In this document: positions 1 to 11,125 of the stretch, in pieces
How the letters are laid out: each line of letters starts with the position of its first letter
Numbering within the stretch: the stretch's first letter is position 1
Assembly (NCBI RefSeq): GCF_041260155.1
Contig: NC_091929.1
Coordinates: forward strand, 41,805,744-41,869,743
Direction: 5' to 3'
From: Ptychodera flava
Taxonomy: Eukaryota; Hemichordata; Enteropneusta; Ptychoderidae
Length of the DNA stretch: 64,000 nt
Program-made: the position numbers and the translations under genes
Notes under the pieces: model-generated
Seen by the model: the letters and a program-made list of their open reading frames with translations, nothing else
Told to the model about the DNA's origin: nothing
Databases searched by the model: none

Positions 1-1030
1 TCCGACAATTACGATAGTTAGCCCGATCTAAATAGCGTTCTAAACTTTCTAATTTAGCTGGAGTTTAGCTCGTCTCTGAGGAGTCCAATTTTTTGTCTGA
101 GATAAATCCGATAATTTTGATATTTAGCCCGATCTAAATAGCGTTCTAAACTTTCTAATTTAGCTGGAGTGTAGCTCGGCTCTGAGAAGTCCAACATTTT
201 TTCCAGCGATATATCCGATAATTACGATATTAAGCCAAGTCTAAATAGCGTTCTAAACTTTCTAATTTAGCTGGAGTTTAGCTCGCCCTGAGGAGTTCAA
301 AATGTTTTCCTGCGAGATATCCGATAATTACGATAGTTAGCCCGATCTAAATAGCGTTCTAAACTTTCTATATCCGATAATTACGATATTTAGCCCGATC
401 TAAATAGCGTTCTAAACTTTCTAATTTAGCTGGAGTTTAGCTCGGCTCTGAGGAGTCCAATTTTTTTCCTGTGATAAATCTGATAATTATGATATTTAGC
501 TCAATCTAAATTGCGTTCTAAACTTTCTAATTTAGCTGGAGTTTAGCTCGGCGCTGAGGAGTACAAATTTTTTTACCGGCGATATATCCGATAATTACGA
601 TATTTAGCCCGATCTAAATAGCGTTCTAAACTTTCTAATTTAGCTGGAGTTTAGCTCGGCTCTGAGGAGTCCAAATTATTTTCCTGTGATATATATATCC
701 GATAATTACGATATTTAGCCCGATCTAAATAAGGTTCTAAACTTTCTAATTTAGCTGGAGTTTAGCTCGTCTCTGAGGAGTCCAAACTATTTTCCTTTTA
801 TATATATATCCGATAATTACGATATTTAGCCCGATCTAAATAACGTTCTAAACTTTCTAATTTAGCTGGAGTTTAGCTCGTCTCTGAGGAGTCCAAACTT
901 TTTCCAAGCGATATATCCGATAATTACGATTGTTAGCCCGGTCTAAATAGCGTTCTAAACTTTCTAATTTAGCTCAAGTTTAGATCGACTCTGAGGAGCA
1001 AAAAGTAATTTCAGCGATGTATCCAAATAA
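1..1030. repeat. Satellite array, ~108 bp unit
   Basis: About ten head-to-tail copies of an AT-rich unit. The landmark gttctaaactttctaattt recurs near 37, 142, 250, 354, 409, 514, 622, 734, 844 and 952, so the spacing is 104-112 bp apart from one 55 bp partial unit near 354-409. Copies differ by scattered substitutions and by the length of a T-rich/TA-rich linker. The array runs off the left edge, so its full length is unknown. No ORF of note lies in it. Confidence 0.93.
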
Positions 1031-1063
1031 TTACACTGCTAATTCTCTTTGCCAACTTTTTCT

Positions 1064-1350
1064 GTGATATTGGTAACTAGTGTTTCAAACTTGAAGATCG
1101 ATTGATTCGAAGACTACATATTGTAGAACCAAGAAAATTATATAAAATACTAGGAGGGCAAACAAAAATTCTTGACTTAAATTTTAAAATGGGACCAACT
1201 TCTGAAGACAGTCCCAGAACACAGGTAATTCTCTGTTCCGATTTGTTTTTAGATGTGATATATTGGTAACGTGCGTTTAAGAGAATGATAAAGTACGAAG
1301 AAGACATGTTGTAGAACCCAGAAAATTATATACAATACTAGGAGGGCAAA
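1064..1350. repeat. Tandem duplication, ~190 bp unit
   Basis: Two diverged direct copies, about 1,066-1,160 and 1,256-1,350. Both run from gatattggtaac-like sequence through tgtagaacc and agaaaattatat to actaggagggcaaaca. They directly follow the satellite and may be a decayed edge of a related repeat. Confidence 0.75.
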
Positions 1351-1667
1351 CACATTAACGTGTACGCTGCTCGATAGTTGATGTGTTATGCCGTAAAATA
1401 GCGGTTGTTGGTTTGTTTCCGATTGGAACTCTCGGTAAATTGTCCCCTATACCACGCTCGCTGACATTCTCTGATCAGTTCGTTCAGGGAAGTGACGGGC
1501 GGCATCTACAATACCAAGAATTTGTTGAACGGAGAAAAAAATACCCAGTATGTTAAAGTTTACCCAGTGATGTACTGCTTGTCACGTCAACAAGTACTGA
1601 ATTCAAGCATTTCTCCATAGACCCTTGAAGGCATGGTTCAGGCGTAAGATTGTCTTGGCAGGAAATT

Positions 1668-2075
1668 TACTACTAGATTACAATTTCAATGGAAAACAAA
1701 AGGCTATAACACGGTTGGAACTATTTTGGGATAATTAGATTTTAATATTTTTCAAATTTCTCAAAATTGTTAGGTGCCGTATAGCTGAATGTTGCAATAT
1801 TGCAAATTAATCATAAAAACAAATGTGTAATGTAAAAAGAAAAGCAGATGAGATAACATTTGTAGATTAAATTGGCATTACTTCATCATCCAATTATCCC
1901 AAATTAGTTCCAATCGTGAATTATGACACCTTCATAATCCTCTTACAGACTAGAACAAACTAGATTCCTGGGATCGATTCCTCTACCTAGTTTGGCGTCA
2001 GATGGTTTTGCAAGAAAATCTACTCAGTAGATTACAATTTCAATGGAAAACAATGGAAAACGAAAGGCTATGACA
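1668..2075. repeat. MITE-like inverted repeat inside a duplicated segment
   Basis: An inverted repeat of roughly 30-45 bp, imperfect, has arms about 1,699-1,735 (ggttggaactattttgggat) and 1,886-1,925 (atcccaaattagttccaat), with an AT-rich centre. A direct repeat containing tagattacaatttcaatgg lies on both sides (about 1,675-1,710 and 2,030-2,075). This fits a small non-autonomous DNA element next to a local duplication. No clear target duplication was found. Confidence 0.5.
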
Positions 2076-3539
2076 CTCCATTGTGAGCTTACAGACTACA
2101 AAAAACTTGATCCCAGGGAGCTCCAGGTTTAGTGTGGTCGAACATATTGTGTGGCCGTGCCAAGTGATCCAATAATTTGACAATCGACAGATTAAAACGT
2201 GTTAATTGTTCTTATCAACAGACTTTGTTTCTGTGAGTCCAGATTGTGGGAAAGAAGGTTATACACCTGTCAGTCAAAATGGAGGAATAAATCAAAGACC
2301 CTCATTTTTACCACAGTGACTTTCAACAAACTAATGGAAATGCATTTTTCTATCTTTGTTAAATATCGGATATATCACTGGAAAAAATATTAGACTCCTA
2401 ATGAATGAATTTTGCAAGAAACATATTTATTGATACAGAAATGAATTTTAGCGTGAAAGAAGGTGGCTGGTTAAGGAAATTCATGGTGTCATGTTTACTG
2501 GGTTTTTAAAGGTATGCATCAACAAACGAGTTCTTTATATCTAGCGGGAAGCAAATTGTGAGTAAACTACTGGTCGTTGATTCATCGTTGCATGACGTTT
2601 TACGTTAAATATTACTGTTTGATCCTTTATGCGGGGCACTGGCACAAGATATTCCCACTATTAGACGCTGACATCGAAACGTGTAATAATTAATATGCAA
2701 GTTTTTATTTATGTTTCTTACAGGATGGTGATCTTTTTACATTTCATTTACTTTGACTTTATTTAACTACCACAAAAAGTGAAATAGATCACTAGGATTC
2801 AAAAGACATTCTATTGATATCGTATGTATCTCAAATGAAAGTCAACATGTATTGAAATTGTTTTTTTATATTTTTATAGGACAATAGAACCTTGTGTTGA
2901 TCACTCTGCATATTGCACGACTACTTCATTTTCCTCTCTTGCGACAAGTCAATTAATCGAGTTTGTTTACTCTTTTCTGAGGTTTGTTGGAATGAAAATA
3001 AACGTGAGAAACATTTATGTTGTCAACATATAAGCGTTCCGGCTCCCAAGATCTTGACGATGACGTCATCAGACTTGAGAGAAGGAACCATCTGCTGAGC
3101 GTTCATGAACGACGTGCTTGAAAATCTGCGATTTTCTATTCCTATTTAGTGGACTAGTTTTGCTCCACTGTCTATGGTTAAGTGTATGATATTATCCCCG
3201 ATATTATTATCTTTACTTGCTTTGAATCCCAGGAGGCAATAAGCGGCCACCCCTATACTGAATTGTTCAAACCCAGATAAGCTTTATGGCAACATGCCTC
3301 TCCCCATACATGAAGTGCAGCTGACTGAAATGAACCAGATATGAACTGTAAATGCTCACGTGTTTCATTATATATTGCAGTTATGTGTAAATTTGAACCT
3401 TTGCCACATGTTTGCAACTTCATTGAAATAACTATGATCAACATAATAAACAGTATTCACCACAGATTAACTCTATAGGTCATTAAGTATTCAAATATGT
3501 AATTAGCTGAAATAAAAATAATTGATTCTTTGACTGCTA
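2076..3539. other. No gene recognised
   Basis: AT-rich single-copy-looking DNA. Only short chance-length ORFs (64 aa or less) without domain character occur. A CRE-like TGACGTCA lies near 3,063. Nothing else can be supported. Confidence 0.6.
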
Positions 3540-4858
3540 TCATTGTATCACCACTTTATATGGCAAGTGTAATTAATTGCCTTTGGTCAAGTCCTTCAAA
3601 CTATATATTCCAAACTTTGAAAGCTCATTAGATATGCAAACTATAAATTAGCTGACATGAAAACTTAAGTGCGAAATGATTCCAATATTGGTATAACCAG
3701 GTATAATCATCAATGTACATAGCATGTTATGCCAACTTTGATCAAATAAATCCAAGTATATATCCCTAATTAGGAAAGTTAATTAAATACACATATTAGG
3801 AATTGGCTGAAGCAAAAATGCTTAATGCTTTTAAATAATGTCAGCCTACATAATAGTATCTTTAATGTACATAGCAAGTTTCATCAATTTTGGTTATTTA
3901 AATTCAAATATATATCCCTAATTTCAAAAATTCATTAAATATGCAAATTAGGAGCTGGATGAAGTAAAAATGCTTAATGACTTTCAATAATGTCGTATCG
4001 TAGCATCTTTAATGTACATAGCAAGTTTTGTCAACTTTGGTTTAGTCAATACAGATAAATATCCCTGATTATGAAAGTTCATTAAATATGCAAATAAGGA
4101 ATTGGCTAAAGTTTAAATGCTTAGTGACTTTCAATAATGTTCTATCATAGTATCTTTAATGTGCATAGCCAGTTTCATCAACTTTGGTCTCGTCAAATCA
4201 GATAAATACCCCTAATTAGGAAAGTTCATAAAATATGCAAATTATTAATTGGCTGATGTAAAAATGCTGAATTACATTTAATAATGTTCTATCATAGTAT
4301 CTTCAATGCACATGGCAAGTTTCATCAATTTTGGTCACTTTACTTCAAATATATATCCTTAATTTCAAAAATTCATTAAATATGCAAATTTGGATTTGGA
4401 TGTAGTTAAAATGCTTAATAACTTTCAATAAGGTTAAATCATAGTATCTTCAATATGCATACCAAGTTTCGTCAATTTTGATCGAGTAAATTCAGATATA
4501 TACCCTAATTAGGAAATTTCATTAAACATGCAAATTAGTAACTATCTTTAACGTCACCCCTTAATATCTTTCAAAGCTGATATATCTTGGTGTGATCAAC
4601 ATTTGTAGCGAATCTCATCAAATTGTATGTGGTCGTTGTCAATATATATCAGTTTTTTCTAAAATCATTAATTATGCAAATGAGCAAAAAGTAAGCAAGC
4701 ACACCCACCAAAAACTAATCAGTTCTTGCCATTAGCAAACTGAATCTATGTACCAGATTTGATTCTGATCTGATGAGCCATTTTTGAGATATTGAGTACA
4801 CAGACAGACAGACAGACAGACAGACACACACACACACAGACACACAGACAGACAGACA
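3540..4858. repeat. ~150 bp tandem repeat ending in (CAGA)n
   Basis: About seven diverged copies of a ~148-152 bp unit. Each has a cccta-attaggaaa segment, attaaatatgcaaatta, ggctgaagcaaaaatgctta, an agtatctttaatgtacatag segment and aagtttcatcaactttggtc. Unit starts fall near 3,757, 3,910, 4,060, 4,205, 4,352 and 4,498. The array runs into a (CAGA)n/(CA)n tract at 4,797-4,858. Tandem units ending in a simple tail look like the end of a dispersed repeat family, but the family could not be named. Confidence 0.85.
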
Positions 4859-5124
4859 TCGCTGCGACATTTGTCCACGTGTGTCATCACGTGAGCAAAA
4901 AACGATATCGCTGACAAGTTACTGTGCTGTAACAAAGTGGCTCGCTAATTACCAAGTGAATTCACTATATGGCTGGCAATACAGCCCGGTAATTAGCTGA
5001 TTCGGTGTTCAATTTCCAGTCACTTCTCTCCTCAATATCGACATGACCTTGAAATTTCGCATGACCTTGAAATTTCGCATGTGGTCAATGGTCTACAAAG
5101 CTTCATTGCAGAATTTTTGATTTA

Positions 5125-5265
5125 TGAATCTGCGCAGCAGTTTTTGATATCTACCTTTGCAAGGAAGAGATAGAGTAAATACAATAGGAGCCCTACCCGC
5201 ATAGGGCTTGGGCCCCTAAATTATGTACTGTGAACCATACGAGTTTACTGTCAACGGTACACATG
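5125..5265 (+). repeat. Dispersed repeat R1, copy 1
   Basis: This stretch matches 40,785-40,920 closely in the same orientation. Shared segments include gatatctacctttgcaa, agatagagtaaatacaata, a small hairpin (ccctacccgcatagggcttgggcccct) and ccatacgagtttactgtcaa. It is non-coding and at least two copies exist in the window. Confidence 0.85.
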
Positions 5266-5307
5266 CTGCAATCTCGGCTGTATCGATCAATGTCATCCTA
5301 GCGACCG

Positions 5308-5360
5308 TTATTATGCAGGCGGAGGTACGGAGCGCCCGCACACGACTGGGCTTTACAGTA
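5308..5360 (+). repeat. Half copy of the palindromic element at 41.6 kb
   Basis: The stretch ggcggaggtacggagcgccc followed by gcacacgactgggctttaca equals the right arm of the hairpin element at 41,622-41,715. The left arm is not visible, so this looks like a truncated copy or solo end. Confidence 0.7.
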
Positions 5361-5475
5361 TGCGCTGTATTGAATTTGTATTGAATGTATTGATTGTATT
5401 GAATTTTGCAGCGCATATGTATTTAGGCTGTATTGGATTTCGCAGTGCATACTTTGTTCTTTTCTGCAAATACTA

Positions 5476-5520
5476 TCAACAACAACAACAGCAACAATAA
5501 CAACAACAACAACAACAAAA
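5476..5520. repeat. (CAA)n microsatellite
   Basis: Short run of caa triplets with two interruptions. Confidence 0.9.
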
Positions 5521-5717
5521 ATTTACAGAGTCAAAACATATTTCTATTTTTCTCCATTTTTGAATATTTAATCAACATCATCATCAATATCATCGGAGAC
5601 TGAGTACCCTATGATAACCTTTGCAAACAACAAGAGGATGTAACAAGTTCTACCTAAAACCAAACTTACTAGACTAGTCAATACTTTCCCCTCTGGTCCC
5701 ATGTATTGACCTCAAAC

Positions 5718-5814
5718 TAGCCCTGCGTACAGGTCTGTGTGTTTCCGGCGTTATACAGCCTTCACCACAGAGTCCGTATAACGCCGGGAACACACAGACC
5801 TGTAAGCAGGGCTA
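5718..5814. mobile_element. Short palindromic MITE-like element
   Basis: A 97 bp hairpin. tagccctgc-tacaggtctgtgtgtt-ccggcgttata on the left is matched as inverted complement on the right, with a ~20 nt loop. Terminal TAGCCCTGC/GCAGGGCTA are complementary. The flanks share a tcaaac motif but no clean target duplication. Its size and near-perfect arms fit a tiny snap-back transposon derivative. Confidence 0.65.
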
Positions 5815-5854
5815 ACTTCAAACTTGCCTTCCATTCATATTTAACCACAGCCTG

Positions 5855-5878
5855 CACAGGCGCTGGTGAGCTGGTTAG
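5855..5878. mobile_element. hAT-type MITE copy 1, left end (split by the LTR element)
   Basis: cacaggcgctggtgagctgg followed by ttag is the left terminal inverted repeat of the MITE whose remainder starts at 10,963. It pairs with ccagctcaccagcgcc at 11,106-11,121. The LTR retrotransposon entered 24 bp inside the MITE end. Confidence 0.8.
5874..5878. repeat. 5 bp target-site duplication, left (gttag)
   Basis: gttag immediately precedes the 5' LTR and the same gttag directly follows the 3' LTR at 10,958-10,962. Five bp is usual for Ty3/Gypsy integration. Confidence 0.92.
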
Positions 5879-6030
5879 TGTGATGATATTGTCATAATCA
5901 CGTGATTGTCACATGGTCTGTACACGTAATTTCCTGTAACATTTAGTTCCCACATGGCTGCCGTCTAAAAGATCATGTCTGTGGAACTCCGTCGTTGTCG
6001 ACTGTCAATAACCCCTCCCCGGACATCACA
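5879..6030 (+). repeat. 5' LTR
   Basis: Starts tgtgatgatattgt and ends ccggacatcaca. Nearly identical to 10,804-10,957. It contains cacgtgattgtcacatggtc in its first half. The internal leader starts at 6,031; the primer-binding site should lie there but no tRNA could be assigned. Confidence 0.95.
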
Positions 6031-6127
6031 TAATGGAGACGAGGATGTAGTTATCGAACATAACTATAAAAGACCGTACGCAAGTAACTTTTCTGAGATT
6101 TAGTGACTACAGCCGTGTTTTGAACGT

Positions 6128-7040
6128 ATGAAAATGCCAGAAACAGAGTCTACCCCCGTGACCTTGTCCGGACTGCCAGGATTGGCGGGATTTGACTGTG
6201 AAGGTGAACCGGAGACCCTTCAACAAAGGTGGGAGCGTTGGCTTCAGGAATTTGAACTGTTTGTGGCAGCGTCTGGTGTTTCAAATAATGCTCAGAAGCG
6301 TGCCTTACTTTTACACATGGCTGGAAGTGGCATCAGAGACATTATTCGCACTAAATCTGCCGATGAAACTGGTGACGTCACAAACTGTGCAAAGTTGATA
6401 GAGTGTCTGAATAAACACTTCCAACTACAAAAAAACGTTCCGATGGCGAGACAGAAGTTTTACAGCGTAACTCCCATGTCCGGGGAGACGGTCGACAACT
6501 ACGTAATACGTCTCAAGACTCTACTGAAAGACTGTGATTTTCCAGAGACGGAAAAAGATAACCAGATAAGAGACCGTGTCTTACTCTATATCAGTGACAA
6601 AGTGCTGAAAAGCAAGCTATATCGTGAAAACGACTTGAACACTACTAAATTGCTACAAATCATACGGTCCTATCATGACAAGGATGCATTGGTTCTGGTG
6701 TCCAATAGTCACACTGCAAATGCCGTCAACATTGGTGGTAAACGTACGCGCACTAAAGGCAAAAATGGCGGACTTAGCCTGTTTCCGTTGTGGAAAGAGA
6801 GGTCACGTGCAACGTGAATGTCAAGCCAGTACTGGCAGTAGTACTCGCAAAGCTGAGCAAAAGTCCGACCGGTGTTTCCGATGTCGAAAGCCGGGACACA
6901 GGGCTGCAGACTGTCGTGCTAAGTGGGAAGACTGTCCGTCCAAAGACAGTGATCATAGCAACAGTCGAGGCCGTGGTGCTAGCCGCAGTACACGTTGGCG
7001 CGGAGGTAGACGTGGTGGTGGACGCGGTAACACAAAGTAG
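6128..7040 (+). pseudogene. gag: Gypsy gag region (capsid-like part and zinc knuckles)
   Basis: The first part gives a ~200-residue, helix-rich capsid-like sequence of K02A2.6-type gag (for example QQRWERWLQEFELFVAASGV). It is followed by two CX2CX4HX4C zinc knuckles near 6,776-6,930 (CFRCGKRGHVQREC and CFRCRKPGHRAADC) and an Arg/Gly-rich tail. Zinc knuckles bind the element's RNA in this family. It is a fossil part of the element. Confidence 0.85.
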
Positions 7041-7169
7041 CTCAGACAACTGATTCAAATGCCGATGATAGCCATACAGACGTCGAGAGTGCCGATGAGA
7101 AAGCATACTATATGCTCTCCGTGCTTCAAGTGGAAAGGATCTTACCGATGAAGGTATTCAAATCGAGAA

Positions 7170-9780
7170 TCAACACGTGCCAGTTATCATCGACAGTGGT
7201 GCTACGTGCAATCTCATTGGTGAAAAACAATTTCGCAAACTTGCTGAAAAGCGTGGTGTGAAAGTTCGAAATTGCAATAACAAAGTGTTTACTTATGGTT
7301 CTAGTAAATCGTTAGAAATAGTGGGCAAATGTGCTTTACATGTCGAAGCACCCACTAAAAAGAAGTGTATTGCTGATTTCATAGTGATCAAGGCTGATCA
7401 GCCGATCTTACTGAGTCGTAGTACTTCTGTGAATTTAGACATGCTGAGAGTTGGAAATGTAAATCTTTGCACAATGAATTCAGTTCCTGCTGATAATCCT
7501 TCGCCAATTCTTGCAGAATTGAGGAGGAAATATCCTGAGGTATTCACTGGGTTGGGTAGGTTAAAAGGCTACCAGCTCCATCTGCATATTGCTGAAATTG
7601 TCAAACCCATAGTCCAGTACGGCGAATTCCTTTCAACCGCCGTGCTAAAGTTGTTGAAAAACTCAAAGAACTTGAAAAACTGGGCGTGATAGAAAAGGTT
7701 TCAGGTCCGACCTCTTGGGTCAACCCTCTTGTAACGGTTCAAAAGCCTCATGGAGATGTTAGACTATGTCTTGACATGAGAAAGGCAAATCAAGCCATTG
7801 TAAGGGAAAGACACCCTGTTCCTACCATGGATGAAACGCTTGAAGAAATTTCAGGGGCCAAAGTTTTCTGTAAGCTTGATATGAATATGGCCTTTCATCA
7901 AATTGAACTCGATGAAAGTAGCAGGGATATTACAACTTTCTCAGGGCCCAACTCCTTGTATCGTTACAGGCGTTTGATTTTTGGTGTAAACATGGCGACT
8001 GAAAAATTTCAAAATTTAATCAGTCAGGTCTTGAAAGGTTGTGAAGGTGCCCATAACATACATGATGATATTAGGGTAGAAGCTGAGAATTATGAGCAGC
8101 TGTATGCCAGAGTTGAGAAAGTGGTCAAGCGATTTAGTGAGCATGGTTTAACTTTGAACTTTACAAAGTGTAACATAGGAGACAGTATGATATTCATGGG
8201 TCACTTGATGACAGCCCAGGGTATGAAACTCACTGATGAGAAAGTCAAAGCTATAGTAAAAGCTCGAACGCCAACTGACAAATCAGAATTGAGAAGTTTC
8301 TTAGGGCTAGCCTAATTTGCTCAAGGTATGTTGATAAGTTTGCTACAGTGACTAGCCCACTGTGGGATTTGACTCGCAAGGATGTGAAATGGGAATGGCT
8401 TCCCAAGCATGAGCAGGTATTCAACCTCATCAAACATAAGTTGACCACAAGTCCATTCATGGCTTATTTCAAGCAGGGGGCTAAAACTCGGGTCACTTCT
8501 GATGCGTCACCCGTTGGTGTTGGAGCAATCCTTGAACAAATGCAGAGTAATGGTTCATACCAACCAGTATACTATGTAAGCAGAAAGCTTACACACGTTG
8601 AGTCTAGGTACTCTCAGTTCGAGCGGGAGGCTCTTGGGATTAAATGGGCATGTGAGAAACTTCAGCAGTTTCTGTTAGGTAGTCATTTGAGATCAGAACT
8701 GATCATAAGCCTTTATTGAAAGTGTTCAGCCCTAACTCCAGGCCCCCCTCAGCTAGAATTGAGAGATGGTTGTTGTATATGCAGCAGTTTGATTATCATA
8801 TCACCCACATCAAGGGCAAGAATAATTATGCAGATATGTTGAGTAGATTGCCTGTGGATGAACCATCTGATAAGTGTTGTCGAGAAACTGAAGATTTTGC
8901 ATGTAGTGTTATTTTAGAGGCCATGCCACCTGCTATCACTCCAGGTGATATTGAGAGAGAATCTGCAAAAGACCAGAGCTTACAACTGGTTGAAAAGTGT
9001 ATTACCTCTGCAAATTGGTCAAAATTGAAGTCTTCACCCTTTTGGCATGTGAAAGACGAGTTATGGTTGTATGGCAGACTGATCATGCGTGGTAACAGAT
9101 TAGTCGTACCACAGGTTTTGCAAAGAAAAATTCTGAAAATTGCTCACCAGGGTCATCAGGGAATTGTGAGAACTAAGGCTCGCCTACGTGACAGAGTTTG
9201 GTGGCCTGGGATGGACAGGGACGTAGAAAAGCTGATACGATCCTGTCATCCATGTCAATTGGTTAGTGCTAGGCCAAACCCAGAGCCAATATCATCCACA
9301 CAATTACCTGAAGGACCATGGTTCGATTTAGCTGTTGATCTTTTGGAAGTGTGTGATGGTGAAAAGTTGCTTGTGGTAACTGATTTATATTCTAGATGGC
9401 CAGAAGTAGTTTTGTTAAAGAAAACAGATGCTGGTCATGTCATAAAAGCCATGGAAGCCATGTTTTTACACATGGATTGCCTTACTGTGTTAAGAGCGAC
9501 AATGGTCCACCTTTCACCTCAGCCGAGTTTGAAGGTTGTCTTGATTACTTAGGTATTAATCATGAATATTCTATTCCATACTGGCCTCAGAGCAATGGGA
9601 GCGTGGAAAGGCTGAACGAAGTGATTTTGAAATCTGTAAGAATTGCTAATTGCAAAAGAAAAATTGGTATAAGGATTTGACACACTTTCTATTTGAATAT
9701 AGAAACACACCCCATACTGTGACAGGCGTATCTCCTGCTATGGCTCTTATGGAAGAGAATTTAGGGACAAGATTCCCAAA
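7170..9780 (+). pseudogene. pol: Gypsy pol region: PR, RT, RNase H, integrase
   Basis: Protease lies near 7,170-7,480 (VIIDSGATCNLIG, the DSG active-site motif). Reverse transcriptase lies near 7,690-8,310 (DVRLCLDMRKAN, KLDMNMAFHQIEL). RNase H lies near 8,460-8,760 (TSDASPVGVGAIL, FEREALGIKWACEK). The integrase zinc finger lies near 9,140-9,270 (H-H-C-C type, WWPGMDRDVEKLI), and the catalytic core near 9,310-9,680 (SDNGPPFTSAEF and downstream NGSVERLNE). These families respectively process polyprotein, copy RNA, degrade the RNA strand and insert DNA. It is a fossil. Confidence 0.92.
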
Positions 9781-9809
9781 CTATCAATGAGTCTGATTGG
9801 CAGATAAAA

Positions 9810-10430
9810 ATGAAAGAAAGAGATTGTAGAATGAAATTGAAACAGAAGTTCTATGCAGATAGCAGGAGACATGCCATTTCCTCAGATATCAGGGAAGGTG
9901 ATTTGGTTTTGCTCCAGCAAGCGTTTAGGCAAAACAAACTTACTCCCAATTTTGAGACAGAACCATATAGAGTCATTCAGAAAGATGGAGGTGCTTTAGT
10001 ATTGGAAAATTCCAAAGGTGTCAAAAGAAGGTCCACGGGACATGTAAAGAAATATGTTGAGGAAAGTCCGGAATTTCCCTTCCGGGGCACTGGAGGGAAC
10101 TCCAAAGAATTGATGTATGGAGAACCTCAAATTTCAACAGGAATACAAAATGATGTTCCATCCTTTGATCCCAGTATACAAGAGTTATCTGCTCCTAGCA
10201 ATTTTGATAATTCGTCAGTAGAACCTGTCTGTCCTAGTCAGAAATCAACAAGACCAGTATGTTCTAGTTCTATTTCACCTGCTAGTACAATACCAGTTGA
10301 AACAAGTGTACGTCCAGGTGTAGATACACCTAAGACAAATGTAAACCCCAACAGTACTGATGTGAGACGCTCAACTAGAGTAAAATCTAAACCCCCTTGG
10401 CACAAGGACTATTTCATGCCAGAGGGATAG
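9810..10430 (+). pseudogene. Gypsy integrase C-terminal part and 3' tail
   Basis: The GPY/F-like stretch FETEPYRVIQKDGGALVLE (about 9,950-10,010) is preceded by REGDLVLLQQAF, as at the C-terminus of Gypsy integrases. It is followed by a Ser/Pro/Thr-rich region with a basic RRSTRVKSKPPW end. No chromodomain is evident. Confidence 0.75.
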
Positions 10431-10803
10431 ATTGTAGTGATATAAGACTATTCACGAACACTATGTACTGAGTTTCTGTAGAGCGAACTTTGTTTTGGAA
10501 ATTTGTACTTTCCTAGTTCTAAAGTTTCAAGTTCCTGTTCCTTGTTCAGAGTTACATACTGTTCTATCTGATGTTTACCTGGTAGTGGTAAATTTCTGAT
10601 GAAAGTAATCATAAACGTTTTTGATTGTTTGTTAAAATATTATCCACAGAGCATAACAATTTGACAATTTAAAAGAAAGTTTTGCAAAGACACTGTTGGC
10701 AAATTTCATATTTTGCTAAGTGAATTGTAAACAAAGGTATGAGTTTCATTCTAAAGTTGAGGAGATGCATAAACTTGAAAGTTTTTATGCAAAGTTGAGG
10801 AGA
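10431..10803 (+). other. Gypsy 3' untranslated region
   Basis: Non-coding AT-rich stretch between the last coding part and the 3' LTR. A purine-rich ttgaggagatg, the likely polypurine tract, abuts the LTR. A second copy of aagttgaggagatg lies about 40 bp upstream. Confidence 0.6.
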
Positions 10804-10957
10804 TGTGATGATATTGTTGTAGTCACGTGATTGTCACATGGTCTGTACACGTAATTTCCTGTAACATTTAGTTCCCACATGGCTGCCGTCTAATAAAGAT
10901 CATATCTGTGGAACTCCGTCATTGTCGACTGTCAATAACCCCTCCCCGGACATCACA
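10804..10957 (+). repeat. 3' LTR
   Basis: Near-identical partner of 5,879-6,030, starting tgtgatgatattgt and ending ccggacatcaca, followed by the gttag target duplication. Confidence 0.95.
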
Positions 10958-10962
10958 GTTAG

Positions 10963-11125
10963 TCTGCTAAATCGATCGATTTTCGGCTCGATCTATTGGT
11001 CCCGCTCTCGATCTGCCCGCCTCTGCAACCTAACCTTGCAGTTGCGGGTAGATCGAGTACGGGATCGATTGATCGAGCCGAAAATCGATCGATTTATCAG
11101 ACTACCCAGCTCACCAGCGCCTTTG
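10963..11125. mobile_element. hAT-type MITE copy 1, main part
   Basis: Starts tctgctaaatcgatcgattttcgg, whose inverted complement ends the element at 11,060-11,125 (ccgaaaatcgatcgattt, then cagactacccagctcaccagcgcc). It pairs with its severed left end at 5,855-5,878. The second copy at 32,784-32,979 shows the family structure. A tttaacc motif lies near both outer edges but no exact 8 bp duplication was seen for this copy. Confidence 0.85.

Larger units (their letters stand above)
5879..10957 (+). mobile_element. Ty3/Gypsy LTR retrotransposon, full-length but broken
   Basis: A 5.08 kb element bounded by 152/154 bp LTRs (5,879-6,030; 10,804-10,957) that begin TG, end CA and are flanked by a gttag duplication. 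Parts in order: gag-like capsid region, two zinc knuckles, aspartic protease, reverse transcriptase, RNase H, integrase and a GPY/F-like tail. RT and RNase H before integrase is the Gypsy order. Two zinc knuckles and short LTRs suggest a Mag/K02A2.6-like lineage, but this is not proved. The element is a fossil with about half a dozen breaks. The LTRs differ at about five positions plus one small indel, so it is fairly young, around 3% divergence. Confidence 0.95.

Noticed and set aside
6774-7106. Minus-strand and alternative-frame ORFs over the zinc-knuckle region
   Set aside because: Shadows of the Gypsy gag region on the plus strand.
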